Assembly: GCF_947490405.1 (NCBI RefSeq)
Contig: NZ_CANLGU010000002.1
Coordinates: 434,001-498,000 of the forward strand
Length of the DNA: 64,000 bases
Source: an uncultured Algibacter sp.
Lineage (GTDB): Bacteria > Bacteroidota > Bacteroidia > Flavobacteriales > Flavobacteriaceae
Direction of reading: 5' to 3'
Shown: piece by piece, positions 42,006 to 52,869 of the stretch
How positions within the stretch are numbered: the first letter of the stretch is position 1
How the letters are laid out: every line of letters begins with the position of its first letter
Translations under genes and position numbers: made by a program
Notes under the pieces: model-generated
Databases searched by the model: none
What the model saw: only the letters and a program-made list of their open reading frames with translations
What the model was told of the DNA's origin: nothing

Positions 42006-44858
42006 CTAGTGCGCCTGTAGCCAATTCAAACCAGTATCCACTTCAACATCCAAAGGCACATCCATTTTAAAAGCATCTTCCATTTCAGTTTTAACTAAGG
42101 TTTTTATAGTTTCTAATTCTGGTTTGTACACATCAAATACCAATTCATCATGCACTTGTAGTAGCATTTTGGTTTTATAATTGCCTTCTTGTAATTTGTT
42201 GTAAATATTAATCATTGCAATTTTAATAATATCTGCTGCACTACCTTGTATTGGGGCGTTTACAGCATTACGCTCTGCTGCACCACGAACCACAGCATTT
42301 CTAGAATTTATGTCTTTTAAATAACGACGGCGCCCTAAAACGGTTTGCACATAACCATTATCGCGAGCAAAATCAACTTGCTCGCTCATGTAGGCACGTA
42401 ACTTTGGGTAGGTTGCATAATACGTATCAATGAGTTCTTTAGCTTCGCTTCTTGATAAATCGGTTTGGTTGCTCAATCCAAACGCAGAAACACCATAAAT
42501 AATACCAAAATTTACCGTTTTAGCATTGCTACGTTGCTCACGTGTTACCTCATCTATACCTACATTAAATACTTTTGAAGCGGTAGAGGCGTGAATATCT
42601 TCTCCGTTTTTAAAGGCCTCAATCATGGTTTCCTCTTTGCTTAGTGCGGCGATAATGCGAAGCTCTATTTGCGAATAATCTGCTGCTAATAATATGTAAT
42701 CTTCGCTTCGCGGAATAAATGCCTTTCGAACTTCACGACCTCGTTCTGTTCTAATAGGAATATTTTGAAGGTTAGGGTTATTACTACTTAATCGTCCTGT
42801 AGCGGCAACAGTTTGCATATAATCGGTATGTACACGCCCTGTAGCATCTTCAACTTGATTAGGAAGTGCGTCTACATAAGTACTTTTTAATTTAGAAAGC
42901 CCTCTGTATTCTAATATGTTTTTAATGATCTCATGATCTTTAGCCAAATAACTTAAAATTTCCTCACCAGTAGCGTATTGTCCTGTTTTGGTTTTTTTAG
43001 GCTTGTCTACAAGTTTTAATTTTTCGAATAAAATAATGCCTAACTGCTTTGGTGAGCCAATATTAAATGTTTCTCCTGCAGCATCGTAAATATTTTTTTC
43101 TAGAGTTGCAATGTCATTATTTAGCGCTTCAGATAATGAATTCAGAAATTTTTCATCAAGATTAATACCTTCTAATTCCATAGCCGCCAAAACTCTAAGC
43201 AACGGAATTTCAATATCATTAAACAGCTTTTGTGTGTTAGCTTCACCTAATTCATTTTGAAAATGTTCTTTTAACTGCAACGTAATATCAGCATCTTCAA
43301 CCGCATATTCGGTTTGTTTTTCTAAAGGTACATCGCGCATTGATAATTGGTTTTTTCCTTTTTTACCAATTAAAGTTTCAATAGAAATTGGTGTGTAATT
43401 TAAGTACGTTTCAGCCAATACATCCATATTGTGGCGCATATCTGGATTGATAAGATAATGTGCCAACATGGTATCAAACAATTTACCTTTTACATTGACA
43501 TTATACTTGGCTAAAACTTTGATATCGTATTTTAAATTCTGACCAACTTTTTCAATAGTTTCACTTTCAAAAAACGGACGTAGTTGCTCTATCAATTCTT
43601 GAGCTTCTGCTTTATCTTCAGGAAATGGCAGATAAAATCCTTTACCAACTTCCCATGAAAATGCAATACCAACCAATTCTGCAGTAAGCGGATTTAATCC
43701 TGTAGTTTCAGTATCAAAACATACTGAGATTTGATTCATTAGGTTTTTAATAAATAGCTTAGTTGCCATACCAGAAGCCACACTTTGGTAAAAATGCGAT
43801 GCGGTTTCAGCCGTTTTTCTTGAAGATACAGCACTTATTTCAGTATCTGTTTCTTTTGAAGGATCTGCTCCAAATAACGAAAATTGTCCTGCACCAGCAG
43901 CTGTAACTTCCTTAGGTGTTGCTTTTGTTTCGGATGTTTCCGAAGTTGCAGTGGTTTGGTTTGTTGTTGGTGTTTCGGTTGCAAACGTTTTTACAAAATT
44001 ATCAGTTAATCGTCTAAATTCTAATTCTTGGAAAATAGTTTTTACTTTTTCTACATCTGGATGGTCTAACTCAAAATCTTTCGCATTAAATTCAACCGGA
44101 ACATCTAGCATAATGGTTGCTAGTTTTTTTGAAAGTAAACCTAATTCGCCATTTGCTTCAACCTTTTCTTTCATTTTTCCTTTAAGCTGATCGGTATTTG
44201 CTAAAAGGCCTTCCATACTCCCAAACTGCGCTAAAAACTTTTTAGCAGTTTTTTCACCTACGCCTGGTAATCCTGGAATATTATCACTAGAGTCGCCCAT
44301 CATACCCAAAAAGTCAATCACCTGCATAGGGTCGGTTACTTCAAACTTTTTCTGAACTTCAGGAATGCCCCAAGTTTCATAACCGCCACCAAACACGGGG
44401 CGATACATAAAAATATTTTCGGTTACTAATTGCGCAAAATCCTTATCTGGTGTCACCATAAAGGTTTTAAAGCCTTCTTTTTCTGCTTGTCGCGATAAGG
44501 TTCCAATCACATCATCGGCCTCATAACCTTCCTTAACCATAATAGGAATGTGCATGGCCTTCAAAATTTCATAAATGTATGGTACAGCAGTTTTTATACC
44601 TTCAGGTGTTTCATCACGATTCGCTTTGTAAGCTTCGTACATTTCTAAACGGTCGGCACTTCCGCCTTTATCAAAACACACCGCTAAATGGTCTGGGCGC
44701 TCGCGTTTAATCACATCTAAAAGCGAATTCATAAATCCCATAATAGCTGAGGTGTCTTCTCCTTTGGAATTAATTCGTGGATTCTTTATGAACGCATAAT
44801 ACCCTCTAAAAATTAAAGCGTAAGCATCTACTAAAAAAAGGCGTTTTTGGTCTGACAT
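42006..44858 (-). CDS. polA: DNA polymerase I
   Basis: 950 residues with three domains. The 5' nuclease (about 1-290) has LVDAYALIFRGYYAF and GDSSDNIPGLPGVGEKTA. An intact 3'-5' exonuclease (about 365-555) has FDTETTGLNPL, QNLKYD and YAVEDAD. The polymerase domain has motif A DYSQIELRI, motif B RSNAKTVNFGIIYG and motif C QVHDELVFDV. The Ser/Thr-rich linker at about 295-345 is long. It is used for Okazaki-fragment processing and repair. A TAGCTTTG -7-like box lies at 44881-44888 on the minus strand. Confidence 0.98.
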   Translation of the reverse strand: MSDQKRLFLVDAYALIFRGYYAFIKNPRINSKGEDTSAIMGFMNSLLDVIKRERPDHLAVCFDKGGSADRLEMYEAYKANRDETPEGIKTAVPYIYEILKAMHIPIMVKEGYEADDVIGTLSRQAEKEGFKTFMVTPDKDFAQLVTENIFMYRPVFGGGYETWGIPEVQKKFEVTDPMQVIDFLGMMGDSSDNIPGLPGVGEKTAKKFLAQFGSMEGLLANTDQLKGKMKEKVEANGELGLLSKKLATIMLDVPVEFNAKDFELDHPDVEKVKTIFQELEFRRLTDNFVKTFATETPTTNQTTATSETSETKATPKEVTAAGAGQFSLFGADPSKETDTEISAVSSRKTAETASHFYQSVASGMATKLFIKNLMNQISVCFDTETTGLNPLTAELVGIAFSWEVGKGFYLPFPEDKAEAQELIEQLRPFFESETIEKVGQNLKYDIKVLAKYNVNVKGKLFDTMLAHYLINPDMRHNMDVLAETYLNYTPISIETLIGKKGKNQLSMRDVPLEKQTEYAVEDADITLQLKEHFQNELGEANTQKLFNDIEIPLLRVLAAMELEGINLDEKFLNSLSEALNNDIATLEKNIYDAAGETFNIGSPKQLGIILFEKLKLVDKPKKTKTGQYATGEEILSYLAKDHEIIKNILEYRGLSKLKSTYVDALPNQVEDATGRVHTDYMQTVAATGRLSSNNPNLQNIPIRTERGREVRKAFIPRSEDYILLAADYSQIELRIIAALSKEETMIEAFKNGEDIHASTASKVFNVGIDEVTREQRSNAKTVNFGIIYGVSAFGLSNQTDLSRSEAKELIDTYYATYPKLRAYMSEQVDFARDNGYVQTVLGRRRYLKDINSRNAVVRGAAERNAVNAPIQGSAADIIKIAMINIYNKLQEGNYKTKMLLQVHDELVFDVYKPELETIKTLVKTEMEDAFKMDVPLDVEVDTGLNWLQAH

Positions 44859-44924
44859 TTTGTGTGTTTTGATAGAACATCAAAGCTACAAAAAGTTAGG
44901 CTTAATTGTGTTATGGTAAATTAG

Positions 44925-46595
44925 TTAATACGTTACATTTTGTTTGTCTAAAACCGTTTTGGTTCTAAAGGCATAAAATACCAAATACGCAAAACAAGCT
45001 ACTGCAATCCAATAAGAGGATTGAATATTGAAAACATCGGCAAGTTTTCCTTGTACTGGAGGAATAATGGCACCACCAAGAATCATCATCACTAAAAACG
45101 CAGAACCTTGCGAGGTATACTTGCCTAAACCAGCAATACTTAACGTGAAAATACATGGCCACATAATAGAACAAAATAATCCACCAGACAAAAAGGCAAA
45201 CAATGCAATATTTCCTGAAGAAAACAACCCAATTAACATGGCTATAACACCTAATAAACTAAAGGTTTTTAATGTGTTTACAGGATTATCTTTAGCATAG
45301 AAGAACCCTAAAATTTGAACAGCGATACACACCGAGAAAAATAAAATTTCGTCTGTAGAAAACGTGTATTTGATAGAATTTACCAGAACGATTACCCCAA
45401 GCGCAATATATGGCACTATAATTTGAAGTGCTTTTTTTAAACCTTTACTTGGGTTAAAAACCGTAATAGCGCCCACCCAACGCCCAATCATTAATCCGCC
45501 CCAATATAATGAGATGTATTTGCCCAATTCAGAATCGTTTAAAACGGGTAAACCTATGCCGTTTAATCCAGAATCGCCTACACCTTTTTTAAGTAATTCT
45601 CCCAAATTACTGCCAATAGTTACTTCTACACCAACATAAGTAAAAATGGCTAACATCCCCAAAACCAATTGTGGATATTTCATTGCGCCCCAACCTTCAG
45701 GTTTTTTTGAAGCACTAGAGTTTGCAATAAAAATAGACACTATTACAGCAAATAACGCTACGAAAAGTACGATTAAACGTTGTTGCTCTAAATCTTCAGT
45801 GGCAACAGCATTACCAGAATATGTGCTAAAAATATAACCAAAACACCCAACAATAATGAGCGTTAAAACAATAAGTAAGTTTTTAGCTTTATTGGCAGAC
45901 TCAAAAGCAGTATCAGATTTAAGATCAGGTAATTTTTTTGAAAAATAAAATAGCGCAGCAGCAAGCAAAAATAGTACCCCAACACCTACATATAACCACT
46001 GTACTGTAATAAGCGTAATCTCGTTATTGTTAATCATTTTAGCCAACTCACTCGTAGACCACGATGCTGAACCAAATATTATAAGGCTAACAACAACGGG
46101 TCCAATGGTGGTTCCAAAAGAGTTAATACCTCCTGCTAAATTTAAACGATGAGAGCCTGTTTTTGGATCTCCCAATGCAATTGCAAACGGATTTGCAGCG
46201 GTTTGTTGTAAAGAAAAGCCCAAACCAACAATAAATAACACCACAAGCACAAAATAAAATACTGCAGTTTGCCCCTGCTCTGCACCAGCTGTGGCAGGAA
46301 ACATAATAAATGCGCCTATTGCAGATAACAATAAACCATATACAATACCATTTTTATATCCCCAATTGTTTAAAATATCGCGTTTTACTGCGCTAGATAA
46401 AATAAACAACAATAATGCGCCAATATAGTAAGCACCATAAAATGCAAAATCTACTAATTGCGATTGAAATTGATCAATATTAAAATAGGTCTTGCAAAAC
46501 GGAATAAACACTCCGTTTGATGCGGCTATAAAGCCCCAAAAGAAAAATACGGTTACTAAAGTGGTTAAGGCAGATTTATTATTTTGATGATTCAT
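44925..46595 (-). CDS. FHS-type sugar MFS transporter (fucose/glucose-galactose family)
   Basis: 556 residues, many TM helices. The start [44 protein letters not shown] is typical of the FucP/GluP group of proton-sugar symporters. FHS carriers usually have 410-440 residues. Here the middle (about 205-330) is enlarged and appears to hold two extra hydrophobic segments, giving perhaps 14 helices. The exact sugar cannot be read from sequence. It is monocistronic, 66 nt upstream of polA on the same strand. Confidence 0.87.
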   Translation of the reverse strand: MNHQNNKSALTTLVTVFFFWGFIAASNGVFIPFCKTYFNIDQFQSQLVDFAFYGAYYIGALLLFILSSAVKRDILNNWGYKNGIVYGLLLSAIGAFIMFPATAGAEQGQTAVFYFVLVVLFIVGLGFSLQQTAANPFAIALGDPKTGSHRLNLAGGINSFGTTIGPVVVSLIIFGSASWSTSELAKMINNNEITLITVQWLYVGVGVLFLLAAALFYFSKKLPDLKSDTAFESANKAKNLLIVLTLIIVGCFGYIFSTYSGNAVATEDLEQQRLIVLFVALFAVIVSIFIANSSASKKPEGWGAMKYPQLVLGMLAIFTYVGVEVTIGSNLGELLKKGVGDSGLNGIGLPVLNDSELGKYISLYWGGLMIGRWVGAITVFNPSKGLKKALQIIVPYIALGVIVLVNSIKYTFSTDEILFFSVCIAVQILGFFYAKDNPVNTLKTFSLLGVIAMLIGLFSSGNIALFAFLSGGLFCSIMWPCIFTLSIAGLGKYTSQGSAFLVMMILGGAIIPPVQGKLADVFNIQSSYWIAVACFAYLVFYAFRTKTVLDKQNVTY

Positions 46596-46779
46596 AGAAA
46601 CTGATACTTTAAATAGTATTGATAAGTGAATATAAATTGATTAAAAAATCAATGCAACTAAGATAGTAAAATGAGATTCAAAAAATAGCTTCAAATTCTT
46701 TTCACAAGAATAAGTATGCTAAATTCTTAACAATTAGTTAAATAAAAACTACTTATACAGCATTGACTTGTAATACCAG

Positions 46780-46787
46780 TATCTTTG
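46780..46787 (+). promoter_or_regulatory. Candidate -7 box of the metallophosphoesterase gene
   Basis: TATCTTTG matches TAnnTTTG and lies 14 nt before the ATG at 46802. No TTG at the usual 19-nt distance is seen, so this is weak. It would give a leader of only a few nucleotides. Confidence 0.35.
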
Positions 46788-46801
46788 ATGAAAAAAGAAA
46801 T

Positions 46802-48043
46802 ATGCTACGTTGGATTATTTTCTTATTAGTATTTGCAGCTATTGATATATACGCTTATCAAGCTTTTAAAACCATATTTAAACACCAATGGTTGCCGTGG
46901 GTTTATTTCTTTGTTTCTCTTGCGGTTTATGGTTATTTCATGTATGTATTCTTAAATTATGATCGTAGCGTAGGACAAACAAGTAAAACGCTATGGGCTA
47001 TGGGGCTGTTTTTGCTTTCATTTATCCCAAAATTGGTTCTTTTTTTCATAATGTTTGGAGAAGATATTGTTAGAGTCTTGGTTGGAGGCTATAATTATAT
47101 AACTGATAATTTTTTCTCTGGCACATCAGAAAAACACTTACCCAGTAGACGGCATTTTGTTAGTAAAATAGCTTTAGGTATAGCAGTTATACCTTTTGCT
47201 TCCTTGTTGTATGGAATTTATAAGGGTAGGTATAATTACAAGGTTTTAAAATATTCGTTAAAGTTTGACGATTTACCAGACGCTTTTGATGGATTTAAAC
47301 TCACTCAAATAAGTGACATTCATTCAGGAAGTTTTGATGACAGAGAAAAAATTGAATACGCCATAGACTTAATAAATATGCAAGAAACAGATCTCATACT
47401 ATTCACTGGCGATATTGTAAATACAAGAGCTGAAGAAATGAATCCTTGGATTGATACCTTTAAGCGCATCAAAACACCTAAGTTTGGTAAGTATTCAGTA
47501 TTAGGAAACCATGATTATGGCGAGTATGCATCATGGCCATCAAAAGAAGCTAAACAAGTTAATTTTGAAGCCATAAAAAGTATTCACAATAAGATAGATT
47601 TTAACCTATTACTTAATGAAAATCGGTTTATAGAAAAGGATGGGGAACGATTAGCTTTAATTGGTGTTGAAAATTGGGGTAAAAAATTTAAAAAAGCTGG
47701 AGATTTAGAAAAGGCTATAAGCTCGGTTTCTAGTGAAGATTTTAAAATATTGATGAGCCATGACCCATCACATTGGGAATACGAAGTAAAATCACATAAA
47801 GAGCATTTTCACTTAACACTTAGTGGTCATACACATGGTTTACAATTTGGAATAGAAATTCCAGGTTTCTTTAAATGGAGCCCCGTACAGTATGTATACA
47901 AACAATGGGCAGGATTGTATAAAGAAGACAATCAATACATAAATGTAAATAGAGGGTTTGGTTATCACGCTTATCCGGGGCGGGTTGGTATTTGGCCAGA
48001 AATTACAGTTATAGAACTTAAAAAAGCCTCTGATAGTGCGTAA
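46802..48043 (+). CDS. Membrane-anchored metallophosphoesterase (YkuE-like)
   Basis: 413 residues from the ATG at 46802. Four hydrophobic segments in the first 130 residues are followed by a calcineurin-like phosphoesterase domain. Its metal ligands are in order: ISDIHSG, FTGDIVN, LGNHDYG, MSHDP and LSGHTHG. The membrane-plus-MPE plan resembles YkuE/LpxG-like enzymes, which act on phospholipids or lipid-linked phosphates, but the substrate here is open. It is followed 143 nt later by the thioredoxin-like gene. Confidence 0.9.
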   Translation: MLRWIIFLLVFAAIDIYAYQAFKTIFKHQWLPWVYFFVSLAVYGYFMYVFLNYDRSVGQTSKTLWAMGLFLLSFIPKLVLFFIMFGEDIVRVLVGGYNYITDNFFSGTSEKHLPSRRHFVSKIALGIAVIPFASLLYGIYKGRYNYKVLKYSLKFDDLPDAFDGFKLTQISDIHSGSFDDREKIEYAIDLINMQETDLILFTGDIVNTRAEEMNPWIDTFKRIKTPKFGKYSVLGNHDYGEYASWPSKEAKQVNFEAIKSIHNKIDFNLLLNENRFIEKDGERLALIGVENWGKKFKKAGDLEKAISSVSSEDFKILMSHDPSHWEYEVKSHKEHFHLTLSGHTHGLQFGIEIPGFFKWSPVQYVYKQWAGLYKEDNQYINVNRGFGYHAYPGRVGIWPEITVIELKKASDSA

Positions 48044-48186
48044 TTGCATGGAAATGTTATATTTACTCTAAAAATTTGTTATTTTTATCAATAAAGTCAG
48101 ACCAAACCTATCAAAGAAAGGAGATTTTTTTTATTTAAAATCTGCATGGGTTTGTATATGATGTTTGAACTAAAACATTAAAAAGT

Positions 48187-48483
48187 ATGTCAAAATTTGG
48201 GGAACTTATAGATGTTGAAATTCCAGTTTTGTTAGATTTCTACACAGAATTAAATACGCAATCTGAGTCTATGCATCTTGTTTTAAGAGACGTCGCAGCT
48301 GCTTTAGGTGATAAGGCAAAGGTTATAAAAATTGATGTTGAAAAAAACCAGGAGCTTGCAGAAGCACTTCGGGTGAAGACTCTACCAACATTAATTATTT
48401 ATAAGGATGGTGAGATGAAATGGCGCCAAAGTGGCGAACAAAATGCCAATACGCTAATAGATATTATTCAAGAATATATGTAA
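48187..48483 (+). CDS. Thioredoxin-fold protein lacking the catalytic cysteines
   Basis: 98 residues. The fold is recognisable: VLLDFYTEL, then KVIKIDVEKNQELAEALRVKTLPTLIIYKDGE with the cis-Pro before the central strand, and the C-terminal helix. Where active thioredoxins have WCGPC it reads LNTQS (residues 22-26), so both cysteines are gone, and there is no other Cys. It cannot do thiol-disulfide exchange. A chaperone, binding or regulatory role is possible. No partner gene is evident; the next gene is convergent. Confidence 0.88.
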   Translation: MSKFGELIDVEIPVLLDFYTELNTQSESMHLVLRDVAAALGDKAKVIKIDVEKNQELAEALRVKTLPTLIIYKDGEMKWRQSGEQNANTLIDIIQEYM

Positions 48484-48611
48484 TCTATTAATTTTTGAGC
48501 TTTACCAAAAGAGTTGAGCTTCAAGCTTTTTTTATGTATATCGAAACAGTTTTTGGTGTAAAGTAAAAAGCATGCCACTTTTACTTCTAGCTTTTGAGAC
48601 AAATTCAAACT

Positions 48612-49283
48612 TCAAATAGTATTCAAAGATTTAAAGAAATATCCTTTTTTAGAAAAATGCTCTAAAACCTTAGGTAAAGCATATTGCATATTTTTTGAAG
48701 CCTTTAGGCTGTCATGAAAGACAATAATACTTCCGTTTGAGGCTTTCTTTAAAACATTATCTAAACATTGCTCAGGCGATACGCTTTTATCCCAATCAAA
48801 AGATAAAATATCCCACATAATTATTTTATAGCCCAAAGCTATTAGCTTTTTCCCTTGTTTTGGTGTTATTTGCCCATAAGGCGGTCTAAAAAGATTTACG
48901 ATTAACGAATTTTGATTTGCGATTTCAGAACTTACAACTTGAGATTTCAAAACAGATTCACATAAATCAATATTGGTCAAATAATCTCCAGCCTTAGTTT
49001 TCCAACCTTTAATATGGTTATGTGTATGGTTTCCTATAGCATGCCCATTATTCAAAATATTCTGAAAAATTTCAGAATGCTTTTCAATATTATTTCCAAT
49101 GCAGAAAAAGGATGCTTTAGCTTTATATTGCTTTAAAATATCTAAAGTCCAATTGGTAATTTTTGGAGTTGGTCCATCATCAAAAGTCAAATAAATATTT
49201 TTCTCAGTTCTGGGCATGTTCCAAACATAATTCGGAAATAGTTTTTTCGCAACAACAGGTGTTTTTACAGTAACTAAGGGCAT
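48612..49283 (-). CDS. Polysaccharide deacetylase (NodB homology, CE4)
   Basis: 223 residues. CE4 motifs are present: TFDDGP (motif 1), HTHNH (motif 2, metal His), FRPPYG (motif 3), and the late MWDILSFDWD and IVFHDS motifs. The enzyme removes N- or O-acetyl groups from polysaccharide such as peptidoglycan or chitin-like sugars. No signal peptide is evident, so it may act inside the cell. It starts 13 nt after the DUF2723 gene, so the two are likely co-transcribed. Confidence 0.9.
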   Translation of the reverse strand: MPLVTVKTPVVAKKLFPNYVWNMPRTEKNIYLTFDDGPTPKITNWTLDILKQYKAKASFFCIGNNIEKHSEIFQNILNNGHAIGNHTHNHIKGWKTKAGDYLTNIDLCESVLKSQVVSSEIANQNSLIVNLFRPPYGQITPKQGKKLIALGYKIIMWDILSFDWDKSVSPEQCLDNVLKKASNGSIIVFHDSLKASKNMQYALPKVLEHFSKKGYFFKSLNTI

Positions 49284-49296
49284 GCCTTAAACAATA

Positions 49297-52200
49297 TTAA
49301 TTCGAGCTATCACTTTCAATAGGCAAGCTGCTATCAACAGGAATATCTACATCTGTTCTAACTTCATCTTCTTTCACATCATCGCCATAAAAATGTTTAA
49401 AAGCTCTCAAGTAGTTATTAAACACATCACCTTCGGCTTCAGCAAAATCAATGTCATATTTTATTAAAACATCAATCAAGCCTTTGTAACGTTGTATATC
49501 TGTATAAATATCTTCAAACGAACGTTCTTGGTTATCAATCTTTAAACTACTGTAATACGATAAGTTTTCTTGATACTTCTTGGCAACATCTTTAAATAAA
49601 CGTTGCGCTTTTTCTTTGTTGCCAACTTCGTAATAAGCACCAATAAAAGGCTCTAATAAAGTGTAATAGCCAAAATAGTCTACAGGCATGTTATCCATAG
49701 CTATATCTGCAATTTCTTCAGCTTTATCAAGCTTATCTTCGTTAATTAACTGCTCAGTAAGGCGCGCTAAGTTACCTCTGTAAGTAATTGAGTTTTTACG
49801 TGTTTCCACATCATGGTAAATCTCAGAGCTTCCGCTGTTACCCCAATCCCAATTTTTTACCTTTTCATACATTAAATCGCTATCTACACGTCCCATATCA
49901 AAAGGATTTGCTCTGTCAACTGGCGTTCTAATTGGCACAAGTTTATAACACATACCATCCAATTGTAAGTAGTCTTTCATCCAAATATAATCATCATCAC
50001 CAAAACTTCCTCCAGTAAAATAGATAGGGCGTTTCCATTCGTTATTAGCAACAATATCCAGCATTAATAATCTGTTTTTGTAAAGGGCACCACCCGTAAC
50101 TTTAATATCTATTTTCGATACAATTTTATCAGCGTCTTTAGGTTTTACAATACCCGAGTTTAAAGCGTTTTCTTTATTTACAGGAATTCTTAAAAATTGT
50201 GTTGGCAGGTAGGTTGCGTTGGCATCCTGACTCCTTACGTTAGTCATATCAACACCTTGCTGTTTCAAGACGTATTTATATTTTGTTTTAGGGTTGTCAC
50301 TGGCAACGAAATCTAAAAAGCGTTTAACTTCTAACGTGTCTTTTACAACAGGTTGAATAATAATATAATCATTAGTGCCATATTTATATAAGTCGTGCGT
50401 AAGTTGAGATGGCACAGGGTCACTCTCATAAGCCTTACGTTTCATTTGGTCTATGTACCAATCTGTTTGAAACAAACTGGTGTTTACAACACGCACATCA
50501 GTTCTATATCCCTCAATTTCTTGGGCATACCATAATGCAAACGTATCATTATCTCCAATAGTAAATAAAATGGCATTTTCAGCACAGGAATCTAAATACA
50601 TTTTGGCCATAGCTCTGGCAGTGTATTTGTCAGATCTATCATGGTCGTCCCAATTATTGGCTGCTAAAATTCCTGGAACTAGTATTAAACAAACCATAGT
50701 AACAATTGGTGCTACTAATTTTTTGGACATGTACTTTTTGAGTAAATCATAAATAGCATAAACTCCAAAACCAATCCAAAGTGCAAACACATAAAAAGAA
50801 CCAACTACAGAGTAATCACGTTCTCTAGGTTCAAAAGGTCGCACATTGGTATAAACCTGTATGGCAATACCTGTAAACAAGAAAAATACAAGCATCACCC
50901 AAAATAGCTTTCTGTCTTTATTAAATAAAAAGAAAAACCCAATTAAACCTAAGATTAGTGGTAATAGGTAATACGTATTTCTGGCTTTATTATTTTTTAC
51001 ATCACTTGGTAAATTATCTTGAGAAAATCCTAGATGCCATTCGTCAATTGGTTTTATCCCAGAAATCCAATTTCCGTGGTTGTCATATCGCCCTTGAATA
51101 TCGTCTTGTCTTCCAGTAAAATTCCACATAAAATAACGCCAATACATATATCCTAATTGATATTCAAAAAGGTATCTTACATTACTCGCTATAGAGGGCT
51201 TTTCTATAACAATATAGTCTTTAAACTGTTTTAAAAAAGCATTATAATCTTCATAATCAATGTTGCCTTGTTTAACATCGTTTCTAAATTTTGAAACCGC
51301 ACCAATCAACTCATTCTCCATGGCGTATTCTGGCTTCAATTTAAAATCTAAAAAACCAGAAAACATCATGTAGTTTTCAGCATGTTCTGTACTCCACATA
51401 CGAGGCAATATAGATGCGTGATCAGAATTGTAATTTTGCTTAGCATTTTTCCAATTATTAACTATCACATACTCCCCTTTTTCTTCATCTTTTTCATATT
51501 TAGGTTTGTCATCTATATACGGGTTATTATCATCTAAATATGCATATTGGTCAGTAAACTGCGGACCGTAAAACAAATGGGTTTCAGGGTATTGTTCTAA
51601 GTTGTAATATGCTAATAATTCGCGCGCGCTGGAAGGATTGTTTTCGTTAATAACAACATTAGCATTTGCACGAATAGGTAGCATTAACCAAGTTGAAAAC
51701 CCAATAATAACAAAAGTTAAACACAGAATTCCTGTATTTAAATGTGTGTAATTTTTTTGACGTGTATATTTTAAAGCATAAAAAATAATAGCTACTAATG
51801 CAATACCAGCAATTACAGAACCAGAATTAAAGGGTAAGCCAATAGTGTTTACAAAAAACAACTCAAAAGCACTAAAAATCCTTAGAATGTTAGGTGCTAA
51901 TAATTTAAAAACAAAAAGTAAAACCCCAACAGAAACTACATTAGCAATAATAAAGTTTTTAATAGTTATGTCTTTGTAGTTTTTAAAGTAATAAATAAGA
52001 CCAATGGCAGGAATAGTTAATAATCCCATGAAGTGAACTCCAAAAGAAAGTCCAATAACAAAAGCAATTAAAATAAGCCAACGGTTACCGCGAGGCTTGT
52101 CCATATCTTGTTCCCAACGTAAACCTAACCAAAACAAAACCGACATGATTAGAGTAGCCATGGCGTAAACCTCTGTTTCAACGGCATTAAACCAAAACGA

Positions 52201-52608
52201 ATCTGTAAAAGTAAACGCTAAACTTCCTACTAAAGCACTACCTAAAATAGCCATTGCTTTGCCTTGAGACATATCTTTTTTACCACCAACTAATTTTTTT
52301 AGAAGCAAAGTAATGGTCCAGAACATAAAAAGAATGGTGAATGCACTTGCTACGGCACTCATCATATTTAGCATAAAACCAACTTGAGAAGGCTCAAAAG
52401 CAAACATAGAGAAAAACGCACCCATCATTTGGAATAAAGGTGCCCCTGGTGGATGTCCAACCTGCAACTTAGCCGACGTTAAAATATACTCACCAGCATC
52501 CCAATAACTCACTGTAGGTTCAACGGTTAAGCTATATGTAATCAGTGCTATTAAAAACGAGAACCAACCTAAAATGGTATTCCATTTTTTATAGTTTAAA
52601 TGTGCCAT
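49297..52608 (-). CDS. DUF2723 (GT117-type) multi-TM membrane protein
   Basis: 1,103 residues. The N-terminal half holds about 12 TM helices with the family start (LTYSLTVEPTVSYWDAGEYI, GHPPGAP), where the WDAGEY acidic motif is placed as in GT-C glycosyltransferases. A large soluble C-terminal part with TPR-like helices follows. The family is restricted mainly to Bacteroidota and is thought to be a lipid-sugar-dependent protein glycosyltransferase. Coupling to a polysaccharide deacetylase supports a cell-envelope sugar role. Confidence 0.92.
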   Translation of the reverse strand: MAHLNYKKWNTILGWFSFLIALITYSLTVEPTVSYWDAGEYILTSAKLQVGHPPGAPLFQMMGAFFSMFAFEPSQVGFMLNMMSAVASAFTILFMFWTITLLLKKLVGGKKDMSQGKAMAILGSALVGSLAFTFTDSFWFNAVETEVYAMATLIMSVLFWLGLRWEQDMDKPRGNRWLILIAFVIGLSFGVHFMGLLTIPAIGLIYYFKNYKDITIKNFIIANVVSVGVLLFVFKLLAPNILRIFSAFELFFVNTIGLPFNSGSVIAGIALVAIIFYALKYTRQKNYTHLNTGILCLTFVIIGFSTWLMLPIRANANVVINENNPSSARELLAYYNLEQYPETHLFYGPQFTDQYAYLDDNNPYIDDKPKYEKDEEKGEYVIVNNWKNAKQNYNSDHASILPRMWSTEHAENYMMFSGFLDFKLKPEYAMENELIGAVSKFRNDVKQGNIDYEDYNAFLKQFKDYIVIEKPSIASNVRYLFEYQLGYMYWRYFMWNFTGRQDDIQGRYDNHGNWISGIKPIDEWHLGFSQDNLPSDVKNNKARNTYYLLPLILGLIGFFFLFNKDRKLFWVMLVFFLFTGIAIQVYTNVRPFEPRERDYSVVGSFYVFALWIGFGVYAIYDLLKKYMSKKLVAPIVTMVCLILVPGILAANNWDDHDRSDKYTARAMAKMYLDSCAENAILFTIGDNDTFALWYAQEIEGYRTDVRVVNTSLFQTDWYIDQMKRKAYESDPVPSQLTHDLYKYGTNDYIIIQPVVKDTLEVKRFLDFVASDNPKTKYKYVLKQQGVDMTNVRSQDANATYLPTQFLRIPVNKENALNSGIVKPKDADKIVSKIDIKVTGGALYKNRLLMLDIVANNEWKRPIYFTGGSFGDDDYIWMKDYLQLDGMCYKLVPIRTPVDRANPFDMGRVDSDLMYEKVKNWDWGNSGSSEIYHDVETRKNSITYRGNLARLTEQLINEDKLDKAEEIADIAMDNMPVDYFGYYTLLEPFIGAYYEVGNKEKAQRLFKDVAKKYQENLSYYSSLKIDNQERSFEDIYTDIQRYKGLIDVLIKYDIDFAEAEGDVFNNYLRAFKHFYGDDVKEDEVRTDVDIPVDSSLPIESDSSN

Positions 52609-52743
52609 GTATGTCTATGTTTGTTTGCATTGGCGAATTTAACAATAAATCTCAAACGAGACACAACTATTTGGTTTGTCTTAACATATACATCAATGAC
52701 ACACACAAAAACGTCAAACAGACTATATTATTTTTAAAAAATA

Positions 52744-52774
52744 CTTGTGCAAAGAAAATTTTATTTTAAATTTG
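52744..52774 (+). promoter_or_regulatory. Promoter of tRNA-Gln
   Basis: A CTTG -33 box (52744-52747) and a TAAATTTG -7 box (52767-52774) are separated by 19 nt. The tRNA begins 18 nt after the -7 box. Confidence 0.7.
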
Positions 52775-52791
52775 CACCCTCATTGCAAGAA

Positions 52792-52864
52792 TGGCCCATG
52801 GTGTAACTGGCAACACGTTGGTTTTTGGTACCAAAGAGTCTAGGTTCGAGCCCTAGTGGGCCAA
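52792..52864 (+). tRNA. tRNA-Gln (anticodon TTG)
   Basis: 73 nt. The acceptor stem TGGCCCA (52792-52798) pairs with TGGGCCA (52857-52863), with discriminator A. The anticodon stem TTGGT/ACCAA encloses the loop TTTTGGT with TTG. The T-arm has GGTTCGAGCC. CCA is not encoded. Confidence 0.96.
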
Positions 52865-52869
52865 CATTT

